From: JBBQVZ01 sp963695975
GTDB lineage: Bacteria > Actinomycetota > UBA4738 > HRBIN12
DNA: 64,000 nucleotides
NCBI GenBank assembly: GCA_963695975.1
Contig: CAVOIB010000010.1
Span: 372,001-436,000 of the forward strand
Direction: 5' to 3'
In this document: positions 15,493 to 24,676 of the stretch, piece after piece
Position numbering within the stretch: the stretch's first letter is position 1
Layout: every line of letters begins with the position of its first letter
Made by a program: the position numbers and the translations under genes
Notes under the pieces: generated by a model
What the model was told of the DNA's origin: nothing
Databases searched by the model: none
The model's input: the letters and a program-made list of their open reading frames with translations, nothing else

Positions 15493-16437
15493 ATGACGGA
15501 CCATTCTGAGCGAGCCATCGGGCGAACCCGAGTAGGCCTGCTGGCAATCCTCGCCGGCATCCTCGCGTCGGGTGTGATCGTGAGCGGTGCCTCGGCCACG
15601 GTTCCAGGGACCAACGGCAAGATCGCCTTCCAGATCAATCGTGACGGCGACTACGAGATCTACGTGATGAACGCCGACGGCTCGGGTCAGACGAACCTCA
15701 CCAACAACGCGGGAGGCGGCGGTCCGTCGTGGTCACCGGACGGCACGAAGATCGCGTTCATGACCGGTCGAGACGGCAACTCTGAGATCTACGTGATGAA
15801 CGCCGACGGCTCGGTTCAGACGAACCTCACCAACAACGCGGCTACCGACGTCTTCCCTTCGTGGTCACCCGACGGGACGAAGATCGCGTTCTCGACCAAC
15901 CGCCACGGCGACTATGAGATCTACGTGATGAACGCCGACGGCTCGGGCCTGGTGAACCTCACGAAGGACCCGGGCGCCGACTACAACTCCTCGTGGTCAC
16001 CGGACGGCACGAAGATCGCGTTCACGACCACTCGCGATGGCAACTACGAGATCTACGTGATGAACGCCGACGGCACTCACCAAACGGATCTCACGAACAA
16101 TCCGACCTTCGATGGCTCCCCCTCATGGTCACCCGACGGGAAGAAGATCGCGTTCGATACCCACCGTCCTAACTCCGAGGTCTACGTGATGAACGCCAAA
16201 GGCAAGCATCAAACGGACCTCACGAACCACGCCCACGTCGATGGCTCCCCCTCGTGGTCACCCGACGGGAAGAAGATCGCGTTCCAGACCAATCGCGACG
16301 GCAACTCCGAGGTTTACCTGATGAACGCCAACGGCACCCACCAGAGGGACCTCACGGACAACGCCGGCGCGGATGGGTGGCCGAGCTGGCAAACGATTCC
16401 CGCGACCCCAACTCCGTCGCCGTCGCCGTATCCATAG
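15493..16437 (+). CDS. Secreted TolB-like WD40/PD40 beta-propeller
   Basis: 314 residues from ATG 15493, with a GGGGGG run about 4 bases upstream. The signal sequence (TRVGLLAILAGILASGVIVS) cleaves near ASA. Then six or seven repeats of about 41 residues follow, each with a variant of WSPDGTKIAF-x-T/N-R-x-G-N-x-EIYVMNADG-x-x-x-TNLTNN. These are PD40 propeller blades as in TolB and dipeptidyl-peptidase propellers. The blades are very similar at DNA level, so recent internal duplication is likely. The end is a PTPSPSPYP tail, possibly a wall-spanning spacer. Standalone extracellular propeller; no peptidase domain is attached. Confidence 0.85.
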   Translation: MTDHSERAIGRTRVGLLAILAGILASGVIVSGASATVPGTNGKIAFQINRDGDYEIYVMNADGSGQTNLTNNAGGGGPSWSPDGTKIAFMTGRDGNSEIYVMNADGSVQTNLTNNAATDVFPSWSPDGTKIAFSTNRHGDYEIYVMNADGSGLVNLTKDPGADYNSSWSPDGTKIAFTTTRDGNYEIYVMNADGTHQTDLTNNPTFDGSPSWSPDGKKIAFDTHRPNSEVYVMNAKGKHQTDLTNHAHVDGSPSWSPDGKKIAFQTNRDGNSEVYLMNANGTHQRDLTDNAGADGWPSWQTIPATPTPSPSPYP

Positions 16438-16519
16438 CCGCTGTCGGTCGCCTTTGGTTCCCACGAGGACTACGGCGTAACCTCTATGCCCCTACGGACG
16501 ATCTGGAAGCCCGCCTCAG

Positions 16520-16894
16520 TCAGCAGAGCCGTTTCCACGGACTCCGATCGTGCGATTCGCCGAGTGGGCCTCCGAACGCGATGAAGGATCGATACAGGAG
16601 TTGATGCACGCATACGACCCTGGACCTGCAATGGAAGTGCGTGTTGACCGGCCCACCTACTGCGAAGCTGCAGCTCCTCAGAACCGACACATCGCCGCTG
16701 CGATCCCGCGAGAGAACCGACAGGACATCGCCTGAATGGGCACCTGTGCAACCTGTGCCATGCGCTGTGACCAGACCGCCTTCATACAGGGTCGGCGGGT
16801 GCGCGACGACTTGAGGGCACGTTGCGGCTTCGGCTGCAGGAGCCGCGAACCCGAATGCCGCGGCGACAACGACGGCAAGAGTGACGGTCTTCAT
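16520..16894 (-). CDS. Small secreted cysteine-containing protein
   Basis: Start at ATG 16892-16894 with GGGAGGGG about 7 bases upstream. 124 residues: a signal peptide (MKTVTLAVVVAAAFGFAAP, cleavage near AEA), then a mature part beginning TCPQVVAHPPTLYEGGLVTA. It has about six cysteines, arranged as C...TGC..., SCSF, HCRSR and VVCVH. The last 25 residues look poorly conserved and could be a frameshifted end. Family not recognised. It is one of several short secreted proteins in this zone (1,970; 5,995; 18,582). Confidence 0.5.
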   Translation of the reverse strand: MKTVTLAVVVAAAFGFAAPAAEAATCPQVVAHPPTLYEGGLVTAHGTGCTGAHSGDVLSVLSRDRSGDVSVLRSCSFAVGGPVNTHFHCRSRVVCVHQLLYRSFIAFGGPLGESHDRSPWKRLC

Positions 16895-17062
16895 CTCGAT
16901 CCCCTCCCAGCGTCCATGTGGACGGACCATAGGTCGCCGCGACGCCACGAGTGACGATCTCGTCGCAAGTCAGATTCGCAGCCTAGTCGCGTCCGCCCTC
17001 AGGTACCCGCGAGGACGACGACGTTCACCGTCGCGAATGTGGAGCTATCGCACTCCCCGATA

Positions 17063-17384
17063 TCAGTTCACGGAGCCGAGCTCCATGAACACGGGGCGGA
17101 CCTTGGTCAGTACGTCGTGACGTCGGCCTCCGAGTAGTTGGCCATCGATGGTGCTGACGTGACGCCCCGCACGCTCGATCGTTTCCTTCAAGACCGGGTC
17201 GGTCGCGAACGCGGCGGCACCCTCAGCCGACGCGAACGTCGTGACAACCATCACCCCGGTCGGGTCGTCGACGCCGTGGTAGACACGGTGCCCGGTCGCG
17301 CCGTGCTTCTCACGGAGGGCCCGGTTCCCGTCGAAGACCACCTTTCCTTACGTCGAAGTCGGCAACACTCGACTGAACGATCAT
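17063..17384 (-). pseudogene. Dimeric alpha-beta barrel (ABM-like) protein, one frameshift
   Basis: The long frame gives FDGNRALREKHGATGHRVYH, then VMVVTTFASAEGAAAFATDP and a final strand, typical of small antibiotic-biosynthesis-monooxygenase-like barrels. Its natural N-terminus is in another frame: ATG 17382-17384 reads MIVQSSVADFDVRK, and one extra A in 'AGGAAAGG' near 17,345 breaks the join to VVFDGN. Members of this fold often read HxVaDFdkWkxxFD at this point, which the restored sequence does. Either decay or a homopolymer error. Restored length is about 106 residues. Confidence 0.6.
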
Positions 17385-17568
17385 TCTCCACGCTCATGAC
17401 GCCTCTTCCCTTCCGGTCTGAAGCTGCACTGGCCGGCAAGTTCGGCCGACCCGCCACGGTCGAGCTAAGGACGACGCCGACGACGACCGTCACCGATGTT
17501 GCGCCGTCATACTTCGCGCAACGCCGCCACCAGCCGTAGCCGCGCCGGCTCATCCTCCTGGGGCAACC

Positions 17569-18297
17569 TCATGGCTCGATCCGTATGGACGCCAGGATTC
17601 CCCGCATCTCGGCCACGTCCTCCCGGGGGGAGGCAGGCGACCAGTTCGCCTCAATCACCAGACGGGTGCAGTCGACGTCGAAGATCCAGAACTCCTCGGT
17701 GCGACCAGGCTCGGCGTTGTACCCGTAGAACGCTCCGAAAGGAGGGGGTGCGATCCAGCTCTCGAGATTTCCGTCGGTGCATCCGGTGAATTCGGTGTGG
17801 TCCCCGCTCCCCTCCACCGGCAACTCGGGCACCGTCAGTTCTAGATGCTTCCCGCTGTAGCCGTAGAGGGTCACGTCCTTCGGGGGCGATGTCAGCTGGA
17901 ACGGAGCCAGGTCCGCCAGTGCGGTGGCGAGGTCGTCCACGCTCGGCCCGACCGGTGGATCGGCCGGCGAATGGTCGCGGCACCCATGACGCACCAGGTT
18001 CGTCACGCTGGTAATGCTCACCGCGACGTGCCCATCATCCGCGAACTTGGCAGCGCCAATCCACTGCGACCATCCCTCGACGGGAACCTCGTACAGCACT
18101 AGGAGGGGGGTCGTGGTGTCGAAGTCGGGATCGATGAAGTACGTGCCGGGCTTGAGGGGAGCGAAGTCCCCGAGCTCCATGACGTCTCGGACCGTCGGCG
18201 TGGGACTCGGGTCGCCCGACGCCGTCGGAGAAGCGACCGTAGCGTCCGTCGCCTCCGGACCCGGCGCGCATGCCCCCACCGCCAGCAGGACGGCCAA
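17569..18297 (-). CDS. Putative lipoprotein with C9 tract at its start
   Basis: 242 residues from TTG 18297 as the frame stands. The first residues, AVLLAVGACAPGPEATDATV, are a lipobox (VGAC) lacking its basic n-region. That region (RRSLG) is encoded just upstream, but a run of nine C on the coding strand (18,312-18,320) separates it from a plausible TTG-AAG-AAG start. Seven or ten C would restore the frame. The mature protein has a serine/threonine/proline linker, then about 200 residues with cysteines at FTGCTDG and FDVDCTRLV. Family unknown; extracellular lipid-anchored protein inferred. Confidence 0.6.
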   Translation of the reverse strand: MAVLLAVGACAPGPEATDATVASPTASGDPSPTPTVRDVMELGDFAPLKPGTYFIDPDFDTTTPLLVLYEVPVEGWSQWIGAAKFADDGHVAVSITSVTNLVRHGCRDHSPADPPVGPSVDDLATALADLAPFQLTSPPKDVTLYGYSGKHLELTVPELPVEGSGDHTEFTGCTDGNLESWIAPPPFGAFYGYNAEPGRTEEFWIFDVDCTRLVIEANWSPASPREDVAEMRGILASIRIEP

Positions 18298-18329
18298 CCC
18301 GAGAGAACGTCGGGGGGGGGCTTCTTCAA

Positions 18330-18460
18330 CCTGGCTTCTTCCAATGCATCATCGAGGTGCAGAGTACCTCTTCGATACCCCCCTCCCGCCGACGCCAGAG
18401 GAGGATCCCGGCGCTCGTGCGACCCGCCTTGTTCACCTTGGGCTTCCGATGGCGCGGCAT
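18330..18460 (-). pseudogene. NUDIX hydrolase N-terminal remnant
   Basis: ATG 18458-18460 begins MPRHRKPKVNKAGRTSAGIL, followed by LWRRREGGIEEVL, the standard first strand pair of a NUDIX domain (SAGillyRr-x-dGxxEvLL). The frame is lost immediately afterwards, before the Nudix box, and nothing downstream resembles GxxxxxEx7REUxEExGU. It is a stub of about 35 codons lying against the 5' end of the lipoprotein gene. Confidence 0.45.
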
Positions 18461-18581
18461 CCTTCGATGATGACATGCAGGTGTCCAAGTCCGACCGAGC
18501 GACCCAGGGAGCGGGGTAAGCGTGATAGGAGTGCCCCGAGAATGAGCGCGACTGCGCGATCGAGAGTGGGCTTCGGGCGCG

Positions 18582-19001
18582 TCAGTTGTGCCCGACTGCC
18601 CACGCGCAAGCCTGTCCATCGCGACGGACAAACCTAGCGATGACTTGGATACCGAACCGATGGAGGCCTCTGAAAGTCAGCCAGTACCTACCTTGCAGAT
18701 CCGTCCTTCCACCGCCTCCCACGACCGGGCCGCGAGGGTCGTGCACCCACACGGGAACCCGACGCGCACACGCGCTGAACCCGTCGGGTGCTCTCACCCT
18801 TCCTACGGCCGAGCGCGCCGGGTAGTTCCCCGGACCCACCCACACGGTCACGCTTCGAGGGTGAGGCGTCCGCGAAGGAGCAAAGGGGCGACCTTCCACG
18901 CTCGGGTGGACGGACCGACTCGCCGTCGCACCGGCCACATGCATGACTGATGCGAGACCGATCGCTACGACGACTGCCGTGAGGGTCGCTTTCAGCTTCA
19001 T
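18582..19001 (-). CDS. Secreted protein with transthyretin-like beta domain
   Basis: 139 residues from ATG 18999-19001. A signal peptide (MKLKATLTAVVVAIGLASVM, cleavage near GATA) is followed by a basic spacer and then a strand-rich domain: GRVRAPDGFSACARRVPVWV, then GRTDLQGRYWLTFR and FGIQVIARFV, ending QACAWA. The TDLQGRY turn and the strand spacing resemble carboxypeptidase-regulatory or prealbumin-like domains that decorate surface proteins. Two cysteines could form a disulfide. The role is unknown and the gene is intact. Confidence 0.55.
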   Translation of the reverse strand: MKLKATLTAVVVAIGLASVMHVAGATASRSVHPSVEGRPFAPSRTPHPRSVTVWVGPGNYPARSAVGRVRAPDGFSACARRVPVWVHDPRGPVVGGGGRTDLQGRYWLTFRGLHRFGIQVIARFVRRDGQACAWAVGHN

Positions 19002-19175
19002 CGTGACTGCCCCGACAAGTCAAGCCGTGAGGACCAGCGCAGGTCAAGGCGCCAAACGACTACGAGACGATTACGAGACATGACTGCGCAGCGGCTCAAC
19101 CAGGTGCAGCCGCGCCGGTTCGTCGTACCGGCTTCTGATCGCGCGAGGAGTGCCATCCACCTGCGGATTCGCCCT

Positions 19176-19221
19176 GCTCCGGGGGAGAGACTCGAACTCT
19201 CAACCTACGGATTAACAGTCC
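19176..19221. repeat. 46-bp perfect copy of tRNA-Asn 3' end (attachment scar)
   Basis: Identical over 46 bases to 34,557-34,602, covering the discriminator to the anticodon stem of tRNA-Asn. The perfect match bounds a segment of 15.4 kb carrying catabolic, transport and export genes, with an integrase C-terminal stub at the far end beside the intact tRNA. This is the clearest attachment-site pair in the window. Confidence 0.88.
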
Positions 19222-19729
19222 TTGTGCGGGCGTCCACCCTCGTCCAGGGACCTCCGTCTCCGCTACTCGAAGCGAAGCTGCCTTCCGTCGACGGCCAGAG
19301 TGGTCCACGAGAGTCCACCCACTTGGCTGTCAGGTCGGCTGTCAGCGCGATCTCGATCGTGATTCCGAACCCGGGGCGCACATTCGCGGCCGAAGCCAAG
19401 GAGCAGGAGGTACCTGGGTCTGCGGCCCACACCATCTTGCCTGCCCACGAACATCCACGGAGGAGGTGTCGCAGTTGATGAGTGCGAATGGTTCGAAACC
19501 GCGACCTCTTGCGTGTGAAGCTGCGCGCCACTGGCACGCCAACACGACTTGTGCTGCTCTATGCCTCGCATGTCCCTCCGTGTCACTGAGCGCACATTGC
19601 TCCGTTCGCTACTCCGTTTGGAGCCCAGTCATTCCTCCTCGGACGATGCCGCTCGACTGTCGCGCAGCCTCTGTGTGAGACGGTTGGGTTGACGACGCAG
19701 CAGGTGTGCGCACGAAGGGAGTCAGCCGC
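19222..19729. other. Intergenic stretch inside element boundary
   Basis: About 500 bases with no supported gene. Near 19,325 is a doubled 'ggctgtcag' motif that also occurs near 34,485, just after the integrase stub, so the two ends of the element share short non-tRNA sequence too. ORFs here read through the complement of the tRNA copy and are spurious. The promoter for the gene at 19,730 must lie in the last 100 bases. Confidence 0.4.
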
Positions 19730-20806
19730 ATGAGGATGGCGGTGCTGGGGGCCGGCGGTGGAGGGCTAGCGGTCGCCTACGAGTGGGCGAGTGAGGGGCA
19801 TGAGGTCGCGCTGTACGCACAACATGCCCATGAGCACCATCTGGCGCCGGTTCGCGAGCGCGGCGGGATCCAAGCCGAGGGCAAGCTTGAGGGGTTCGTG
19901 TCTATGGCGACGGTCACCACCGACATCGCCGAGGCGCTGGACGGTGTGGACGTGGTCTTCGTCGTCGGCCCCGCCTATGCCACAGAGCCGTTCGGCCGTG
20001 ACACTCGCGGTCACCTGCGCCCCGGGATGACCGTCGTGGTCTGCCCCAGTTCGTGCGTCGGCAGTCTGGCCTTCAAGCACGCCGCGGGGTTGGACCTCCA
20101 TGACGAGAGCGTCGTCGTGGGCGAGACCAGCACGCTGCCGTACGCTGCACGCGCATCGATGCACGCCAGTGTGCGGATCTTCCACCGGTTCGACACCGGC
20201 TTCTCGGCCGCCGCCGCCCCGCGCAGCAACACACCTCGCCTGCTCGAGGTCCTGCGGCAGGTGTACCGCAACACCGAGGAGGCCGCGGGGATCTTCCAGA
20301 CCACGCTGCAGAACGGCAACCCGGTCATCCATCCGGCCGTCACCTTGCTCAACGCCGCCCTCATCGAACGCACGGGTGGTGACTTCATGTTCTATGAGGA
20401 AGGGGTTACCGAGGCGGTCGGTCGCCTCATGAAGGCGGTCGACGGCGAGCGGCTATCCGTCGCCAGGGCCTTGGGCGTGGACATCCTCGCCGAGCCGGAT
20501 CTCGGGGTTCGGCAGGGCTACATGAGCGAGTCCAACTACTCCACCGGCTACTCCACCGCACCAGGCTTTCGTGGCATCAAGGCGCAGGACGAGCTTCATC
20601 ACCGCTACCTGACCGAGGACGTGGGCTACTCGATGGTGTTCCTCACCGACCTGGCTCGTCACCTGTCGGTGCCGACCCCCACCATGGATGCCGTGATCCG
20701 CATCGCCTCGATCGTCGCGGGCGAAGACTTCGCCACCGAGCGCGCCCGCACGATGGACAAGATGGGCCTCTCCGCCCTGACGCGAGAACAGCTCGCGGTG
20801 TACTGA
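19730..20806 (+). CDS. NAD(P)-dependent opine/octopine dehydrogenase-family protein
   Basis: 358 residues from ATG 19730, with AAGGGAG 8 bases upstream; an in-frame GTG at 19,706 is less likely. The N-terminus is a Rossmann motif MRMAVLGAGGGGLAVAYEWA, then DGVDVVFVVGPAYAT and VVVCPSSCVGSLAF. The C-terminal helical domain has NGNPVIHPAVTLLNAALIER, holding the histidine region used for catalysis in the octopine-dehydrogenase fold, and FMFYEEGVTEAVGRLM. The family joins an amino acid to a 2-oxo acid, or works on related substrates. Two serine/tyrosine-rich turns (NYSTGYSTAPGF) are family-typical. Substrate unknown. Confidence 0.8.
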   Translation: MRMAVLGAGGGGLAVAYEWASEGHEVALYAQHAHEHHLAPVRERGGIQAEGKLEGFVSMATVTTDIAEALDGVDVVFVVGPAYATEPFGRDTRGHLRPGMTVVVCPSSCVGSLAFKHAAGLDLHDESVVVGETSTLPYAARASMHASVRIFHRFDTGFSAAAAPRSNTPRLLEVLRQVYRNTEEAAGIFQTTLQNGNPVIHPAVTLLNAALIERTGGDFMFYEEGVTEAVGRLMKAVDGERLSVARALGVDILAEPDLGVRQGYMSESNYSTGYSTAPGFRGIKAQDELHHRYLTEDVGYSMVFLTDLARHLSVPTPTMDAVIRIASIVAGEDFATERARTMDKMGLSALTREQLAVY

Positions 20807-20814
20807 CTGCATGG

Positions 20815-21066
20815 TAGACAGTGGACCCACGTGGATTCGAACCCCGGACCTCTTGGCTGCCAGGCAGAATCGCTCGTTCATTGAACCAGGCCCTATCGTG
20901 CGTCGTGCCTGATCGGGGGCTTTTCGCTCATCTGCGGAGGCCGGCTTGTTCCGGTATCGGGCCGCTGAGTCCGTGGCAACTCTCTGACAAATCCGAGACC
21001 TGAGGAGGGCCCATCGGGCGCTCTCTCGGACCAAGGGCCGACGTCTAACCAACGGATCAACAGTCT
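20815..21066 (-). other. tRNA-like remnants
   Basis: The complement of 20,820-20,890 holds a D-arm-like GGTTCAATG, a CCAAGAGGTCC stretch and a T-arm-like GGGGTTCGAATCC, but the anticodon stem and acceptor do not pair, so it is not a working tRNA. Near 21,040-21,066 'aacc.acggat.aacagtc' matches the anticodon region of the tRNA-Asn scars in about 18 of 25 bases. Both suggest further old attachment sites inside the 15-kb element. No gene is supported between 20,807 and 21,392. Confidence 0.35.
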
Positions 21067-21392
21067 TTGAGAACAGTACAGGCCAGCCGCCAAGCCATTA
21101 CATGCAGTCGTGGCCACGCTTCGATCTCAGTCGCACACATCGAGAACGCCCGACCGCGCACAATCCGGGAGGCACCGTATCGATGGATCGATGGCTCGGG
21201 CTTCTCCGGCGGGCACGCCACAATCGGCACCTCTTCCTCGCGAAGGTCTGCTCCGTAGTGACGACTCAGGTGACGGACGAGGATCGTCGAACTCGACCAC
21301 CGAGCCTACCGCTTGAATGGAGGGTTCAATATCTTGGCAATCCCCAGGTTGGTTCTCAGGCAGCTCACAGCCAGGCCTTCCAACATCGCGGC

Positions 21393-22685
21393 ATGAACGA
21401 ACACGGATCTAGCAGAGTCGTCATCAACCTCGCTCTGGTCGCTGTCCTCGTCGCCATCGGCGTCGGTGCATACGTCGTGACGCGCGGAGAAGGCGAGGAG
21501 ACCGCACAGGGTCAAACGACGACGGCAACGGTCTCGCGCGGCACGGTCAGCGCGACGGTGTCGGCGTCCGGGACGATCGAGAGCGCCAAGACGGCGGGCG
21601 CCAGCTTCACGACGAGCGGAACCGTCACCAAGGTCCCCGTCGAGGTCGGGGATCAGGTCCGCAAAGGAGCGATCCTCGCCACCGTGGATGACGCGAGCGC
21701 TCAAGCCGACGTCCAGTCGGCCTCGGCGAACGCGTCCTCCGCCGCCGCCGGCGTCACGTCGGCGCAGGCCGGCGTGTCCTCAGCGCAATCAGGAGTCACT
21801 TCCGCTCAGGCGAACCTGGTGGCCGCTCAGGAGAACCTGAAGGCGCTCCGGCAGTCGGGAGATGCGACCGACGCACAGATCGCCGACGCCGAGGCGCAGG
21901 TCGCTTCGACACGCTCCGGGCTTGAACAGGCGCAGGCCTCGGTGACCTCGGCGAACGCCCAGGTCGCCCAGGCGCAGGCTTCGTTGTCCTCGGCGAACGC
22001 CCAGGTCGTGCAGTCGAGGGATGCCGTGAACCAGACCGTGCTCCGAGCGCCGATCGCCGGGACGGTCGTCCAGGTGAACGGGACCGTGGGGCAGGACTCG
22101 AACGCCACGTCCAGCTCGGACACGACGACTTCCGACCCCTCGGGGTTCGTGGTGATCAGCGACATGGATCACCTGCAGGTATCCGCGAACTTCTCGGAGA
22201 CCGACACCACGAGTCTCCGCGTGGGTCAGCGGGCGACCGTGACCCTGAACGCCCAGCCCGATGTGGAGATCAACGGCAAGGTGATCGCGATCGCTGAAAC
22301 CTCGACGACGGTGAACCAGGTCGTCAACTACGGCGTGACGATCCGGCTGCATGATGTGCCCAAGAACGTGCGCGTAGGACAGACGGTGGTTGCCCAGGTC
22401 GTCACCGGACAGGCGCAGGACGTGCTGCTGGTCCCCTCCGCGGCTGTCACGACCGCTGGAGGGCAGAGCACCGTCACGGTGGTGCAGAACGGCCAGCAGG
22501 TCTCGACGCCGGTCGAGGTCGGTCTGGAGGGAGACCAGTTCACCGAGATCACGTCGGGCCTGTCCGAGGGCGACGAGGTCGTGATCGCCACGGCCACCGA
22601 TACCGGAGGCATCGGCGGGTTCCCCGGCGGCGGGTTCCCCGGCGGAGGCGCGTTGGTCGGCGGACCCGGCGGAGGGGGCCCATGA
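21393..22685 (+). CDS. MacA-type periplasmic/membrane fusion protein
   Basis: 430 residues from ATG 21393 (weak ribosome binding site; open frame upstream). One N-terminal membrane segment (INLALVAVLVAIGVGAYVV) is followed by a split biotinyl-lipoyl domain (SGTVTKVPVEVGDQVRKGAI ... VLRAPIAGTVVQVNGTVGQD). This flanks a long coiled coil built from SAQAGVSSAQ-like heptads over residues 95-205. A beta-barrel and a membrane-proximal domain follow. The end is GGIGGFPGGGFPGGGALVGG, a glycine-rich tail. It overlaps the ATPase gene by ATGA. With the next two genes it forms a MacAB-like exporter for peptides or small molecules. Confidence 0.88.
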   Translation: MNEHGSSRVVINLALVAVLVAIGVGAYVVTRGEGEETAQGQTTTATVSRGTVSATVSASGTIESAKTAGASFTTSGTVTKVPVEVGDQVRKGAILATVDDASAQADVQSASANASSAAAGVTSAQAGVSSAQSGVTSAQANLVAAQENLKALRQSGDATDAQIADAEAQVASTRSGLEQAQASVTSANAQVAQAQASLSSANAQVVQSRDAVNQTVLRAPIAGTVVQVNGTVGQDSNATSSSDTTTSDPSGFVVISDMDHLQVSANFSETDTTSLRVGQRATVTLNAQPDVEINGKVIAIAETSTTVNQVVNYGVTIRLHDVPKNVRVGQTVVAQVVTGQAQDVLLVPSAAVTTAGGQSTVTVVQNGQQVSTPVEVGLEGDQFTEITSGLSEGDEVVIATATDTGGIGGFPGGGFPGGGALVGGPGGGGP

Positions 22686-23431
22686 TCCCCGACCAGCATC
22701 CACGGGTCGCGGCGACCCGACCGCCGATCATCGAGCTCGTCGATGTCCGCAAAACGTACGGCGAAGGCGAGGCGGCCGTACATGCCGTGCGTGGGGTCAC
22801 GCTCCGGGTCGAGCCCGGCGAGTACGTCGCCCTGATGGGGGCCTCCGGCTCGGGCAAGTCGACGCTGATGCACATCATCGGGTGCCTCGACGTCACCACG
22901 TCGGGGAGCTATCGGCTCGACGGGATCGACGTCGGCAACCTCGACGATACCCAGCTCGCGCTGGTTCGTAACCGCAAGGTCGGGTTCGTCTTCCAAGCGT
23001 TCAACCTGCTCCGGCGGATCAGCACCCTGAAGAACGTCGAGCTCCCGCTCGCGTATGCCGGCATGCCCCGAGCGGAACGGCGGCGGCGCGCGATCGCCGC
23101 GCTCGAGATCGTGGGTCTGGCGGAGCTCATCGATCGCGTGCCGCAGACGCTGTCCGGAGGGCAGCAGCAACGGGTCGCGATCGCGCGTGCGCTGGTGACG
23201 AGCCCTTCGCTGCTCCTCGCCGACGAGCCCACCGGCAACCTGGATAGCGAGTCGACCGAGGAGGTCCTCGACGTGATCGACGGACTCCATGCGCGCGGAA
23301 GCACGATCGTCATCGTCACGCACGAGCACGACGTCGCCGAACGGACCCAGCGGATCGTCACGGTCCGCGACGGTCACATCATCGACGATCGCGCCACACA
23401 CGGCAGCTTGGCGCGGATGGGTGACCGATGA
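22682..23431 (+). CDS. MacB-type ABC transporter ATPase
   Basis: 249 residues. Walker A GASGSGKST lies near residue 58, the Q-loop in FVFQAFNLL, the signature LSGGQQQRVAIARAL, Walker B LLLADEPTG, D-loop NLDS and the switch histidine in VTHEHDVA. It belongs to the LolD/MacB/FtsE group that energises FtsX-type permeases. Its start overlaps the fusion-protein stop and its stop overlaps the permease start, so the three are translationally coupled. Intact and of normal length. Confidence 0.93.
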   Translation: MIPDQHPRVAATRPPIIELVDVRKTYGEGEAAVHAVRGVTLRVEPGEYVALMGASGSGKSTLMHIIGCLDVTTSGSYRLDGIDVGNLDDTQLALVRNRKVGFVFQAFNLLRRISTLKNVELPLAYAGMPRAERRRRAIAALEIVGLAELIDRVPQTLSGGQQQRVAIARALVTSPSLLLADEPTGNLDSESTEEVLDVIDGLHARGSTIVIVTHEHDVAERTQRIVTVRDGHIIDDRATHGSLARMGDR

Positions 23432-24651
23432 AGGCGGCCGACGTCGTCCGGTTCGCGCTCGGCGGCATCGCCATGAACCGCCTGCGCTCGGTGCTCACCA
23501 CGCTCGGCATCTTGATCGGCGTCGGCGCGGTCATCCTGCTCGTCGCGGTCGGCAACGGCTCGGCGCAACAGATCCAGCAGAACATCGAATCACTCGGCAC
23601 GAACACGCTCACCGTGTTCAGCGGCCAGTTCGGCCAGGGGGCGGCCACCGGAGGTCAGGTGCGGAGCCAGAACCAAGACCTCACCGTCGAGGTGGCGAGG
23701 GCGCTGGCCGATCAGGACACGGCTCCCCACGTCAAGAGCGTCTCCCCCGAGGTCAGCACGCAGGCGACCGCGACGTACGAGGGAGCGACGCACGACCTCG
23801 GCCAGTTGGTCGGGACCTATCCGAGCTATTTCGAGGCGTCGAACAGCCCGATCGACGAGGGGACGTACTTCACGAACGACGATGTTCTGGAGGCCCGCAA
23901 GGTCGTGGTGCTCGGGCGATCCGTCGTCGATGACCTCTTCGGCAGCGTCGACCCGATCGGCAAGCAGGTATCGATCGACGGCATCCTGTTCCAGGTCGTC
24001 GGCGTGCTCGAGAACAAGGGATCGACCGGCTTCCAGGACGCCAACGACGTGGCGATCGCGCCGCTCTCGACGCTGCAACAGACGCTGACCGGCTACGGCG
24101 CCCTTTCCCAGATCCTCGTCCAGGCGACATCGGCTGATGACGTCGATGCCGCCGAGGCCGAGATCACCGCGATCCTCGACAACGAGCTCGACGTCACCAA
24201 CCCGACGAACTCGCCGTACCAGATCCTCAACCAGTCACAGCTCCTGGAAACGAGCACGGAGACGACCCAGACGTTCACCGTGCTGCTCGGTGTCGTCGCG
24301 GGCCTGAGCTTGCTCGTCGGCGGCATCGGCATCACGAACATCATGCTCGTCGCGGTCACCGAGCGGACTCGGGAGATCGGGATACGCAAGGCCGTCGGCG
24401 CGGGTCGAGGGGCCATCCTCGGGCAGTTCCTGCTCGAGGCCACGCTCCTCAGCCTGGTGGGGGGACTTCTCGGCGTGGCGGCCGGGCTCATCGGGAGTCG
24501 GTTCACGATCGTCGGTGTCCAGCCCGTGATCGCACCCGCATCCATCGTTCTCGCGTTCGGGGTGTCGATCGCGATCGGACTGTTCTTCGGCAGCTACCCG
24601 GCGAGCCGAGCGGCGCGTCTCCTACCGGTTGACGCGCTTCGACACGAGTAA
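23428..24651 (+). CDS. MacB-type ABC transporter permease (FtsX fold)
   Basis: 407 residues with the MacB layout. An N-terminal membrane helix (LGGIAMNRLRSVLTTLGILI) leads into a large extracytoplasmic MacB_PCD region, residues 50-270, including GTNTLTVFSG and VVVLGRSVVDDLFG. Three C-terminal helices follow, starting near residue 284, with the coupling segment VTERTREIGIRKAVGAGRGA between the second and third. The sequence ends ASRAARLLPVDALRHE. The partner ATPase and fusion protein are directly upstream. Probably a tripartite-like efflux or mechanotransmission system; substrate unknown. Confidence 0.92.
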   Translation: MKAADVVRFALGGIAMNRLRSVLTTLGILIGVGAVILLVAVGNGSAQQIQQNIESLGTNTLTVFSGQFGQGAATGGQVRSQNQDLTVEVARALADQDTAPHVKSVSPEVSTQATATYEGATHDLGQLVGTYPSYFEASNSPIDEGTYFTNDDVLEARKVVVLGRSVVDDLFGSVDPIGKQVSIDGILFQVVGVLENKGSTGFQDANDVAIAPLSTLQQTLTGYGALSQILVQATSADDVDAAEAEITAILDNELDVTNPTNSPYQILNQSQLLETSTETTQTFTVLLGVVAGLSLLVGGIGITNIMLVAVTERTREIGIRKAVGAGRGAILGQFLLEATLLSLVGGLLGVAAGLIGSRFTIVGVQPVIAPASIVLAFGVSIAIGLFFGSYPASRAARLLPVDALRHE

Positions 24652-24676
24652 CGACCTCTCAGGAAGGAGAGACACC

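Noticed and set aside
15600..16390. Regular repeats about 123 bases apart, considered as a possible repeat array
   Set aside because: The repeats are in frame and encode PD40 propeller blades; there are no short palindromic repeats with unique spacers. I saw no CRISPR array anywhere in the window.
20820..20890. A functional tRNA gene
   Set aside because: A T-arm and D-arm-like parts are visible, but the anticodon stem and acceptor do not pair, so it is listed only as a remnant.
20821..21003. ORF beginning MDPRGFEPRTSW
   Set aside because: This is the familiar spurious translation opposite a tRNA T-arm; it lies on the tRNA-like remnant. Similar GERLELSTYG ORFs at 14,810 and 19,080 are the complement of tRNA-Asn copies.
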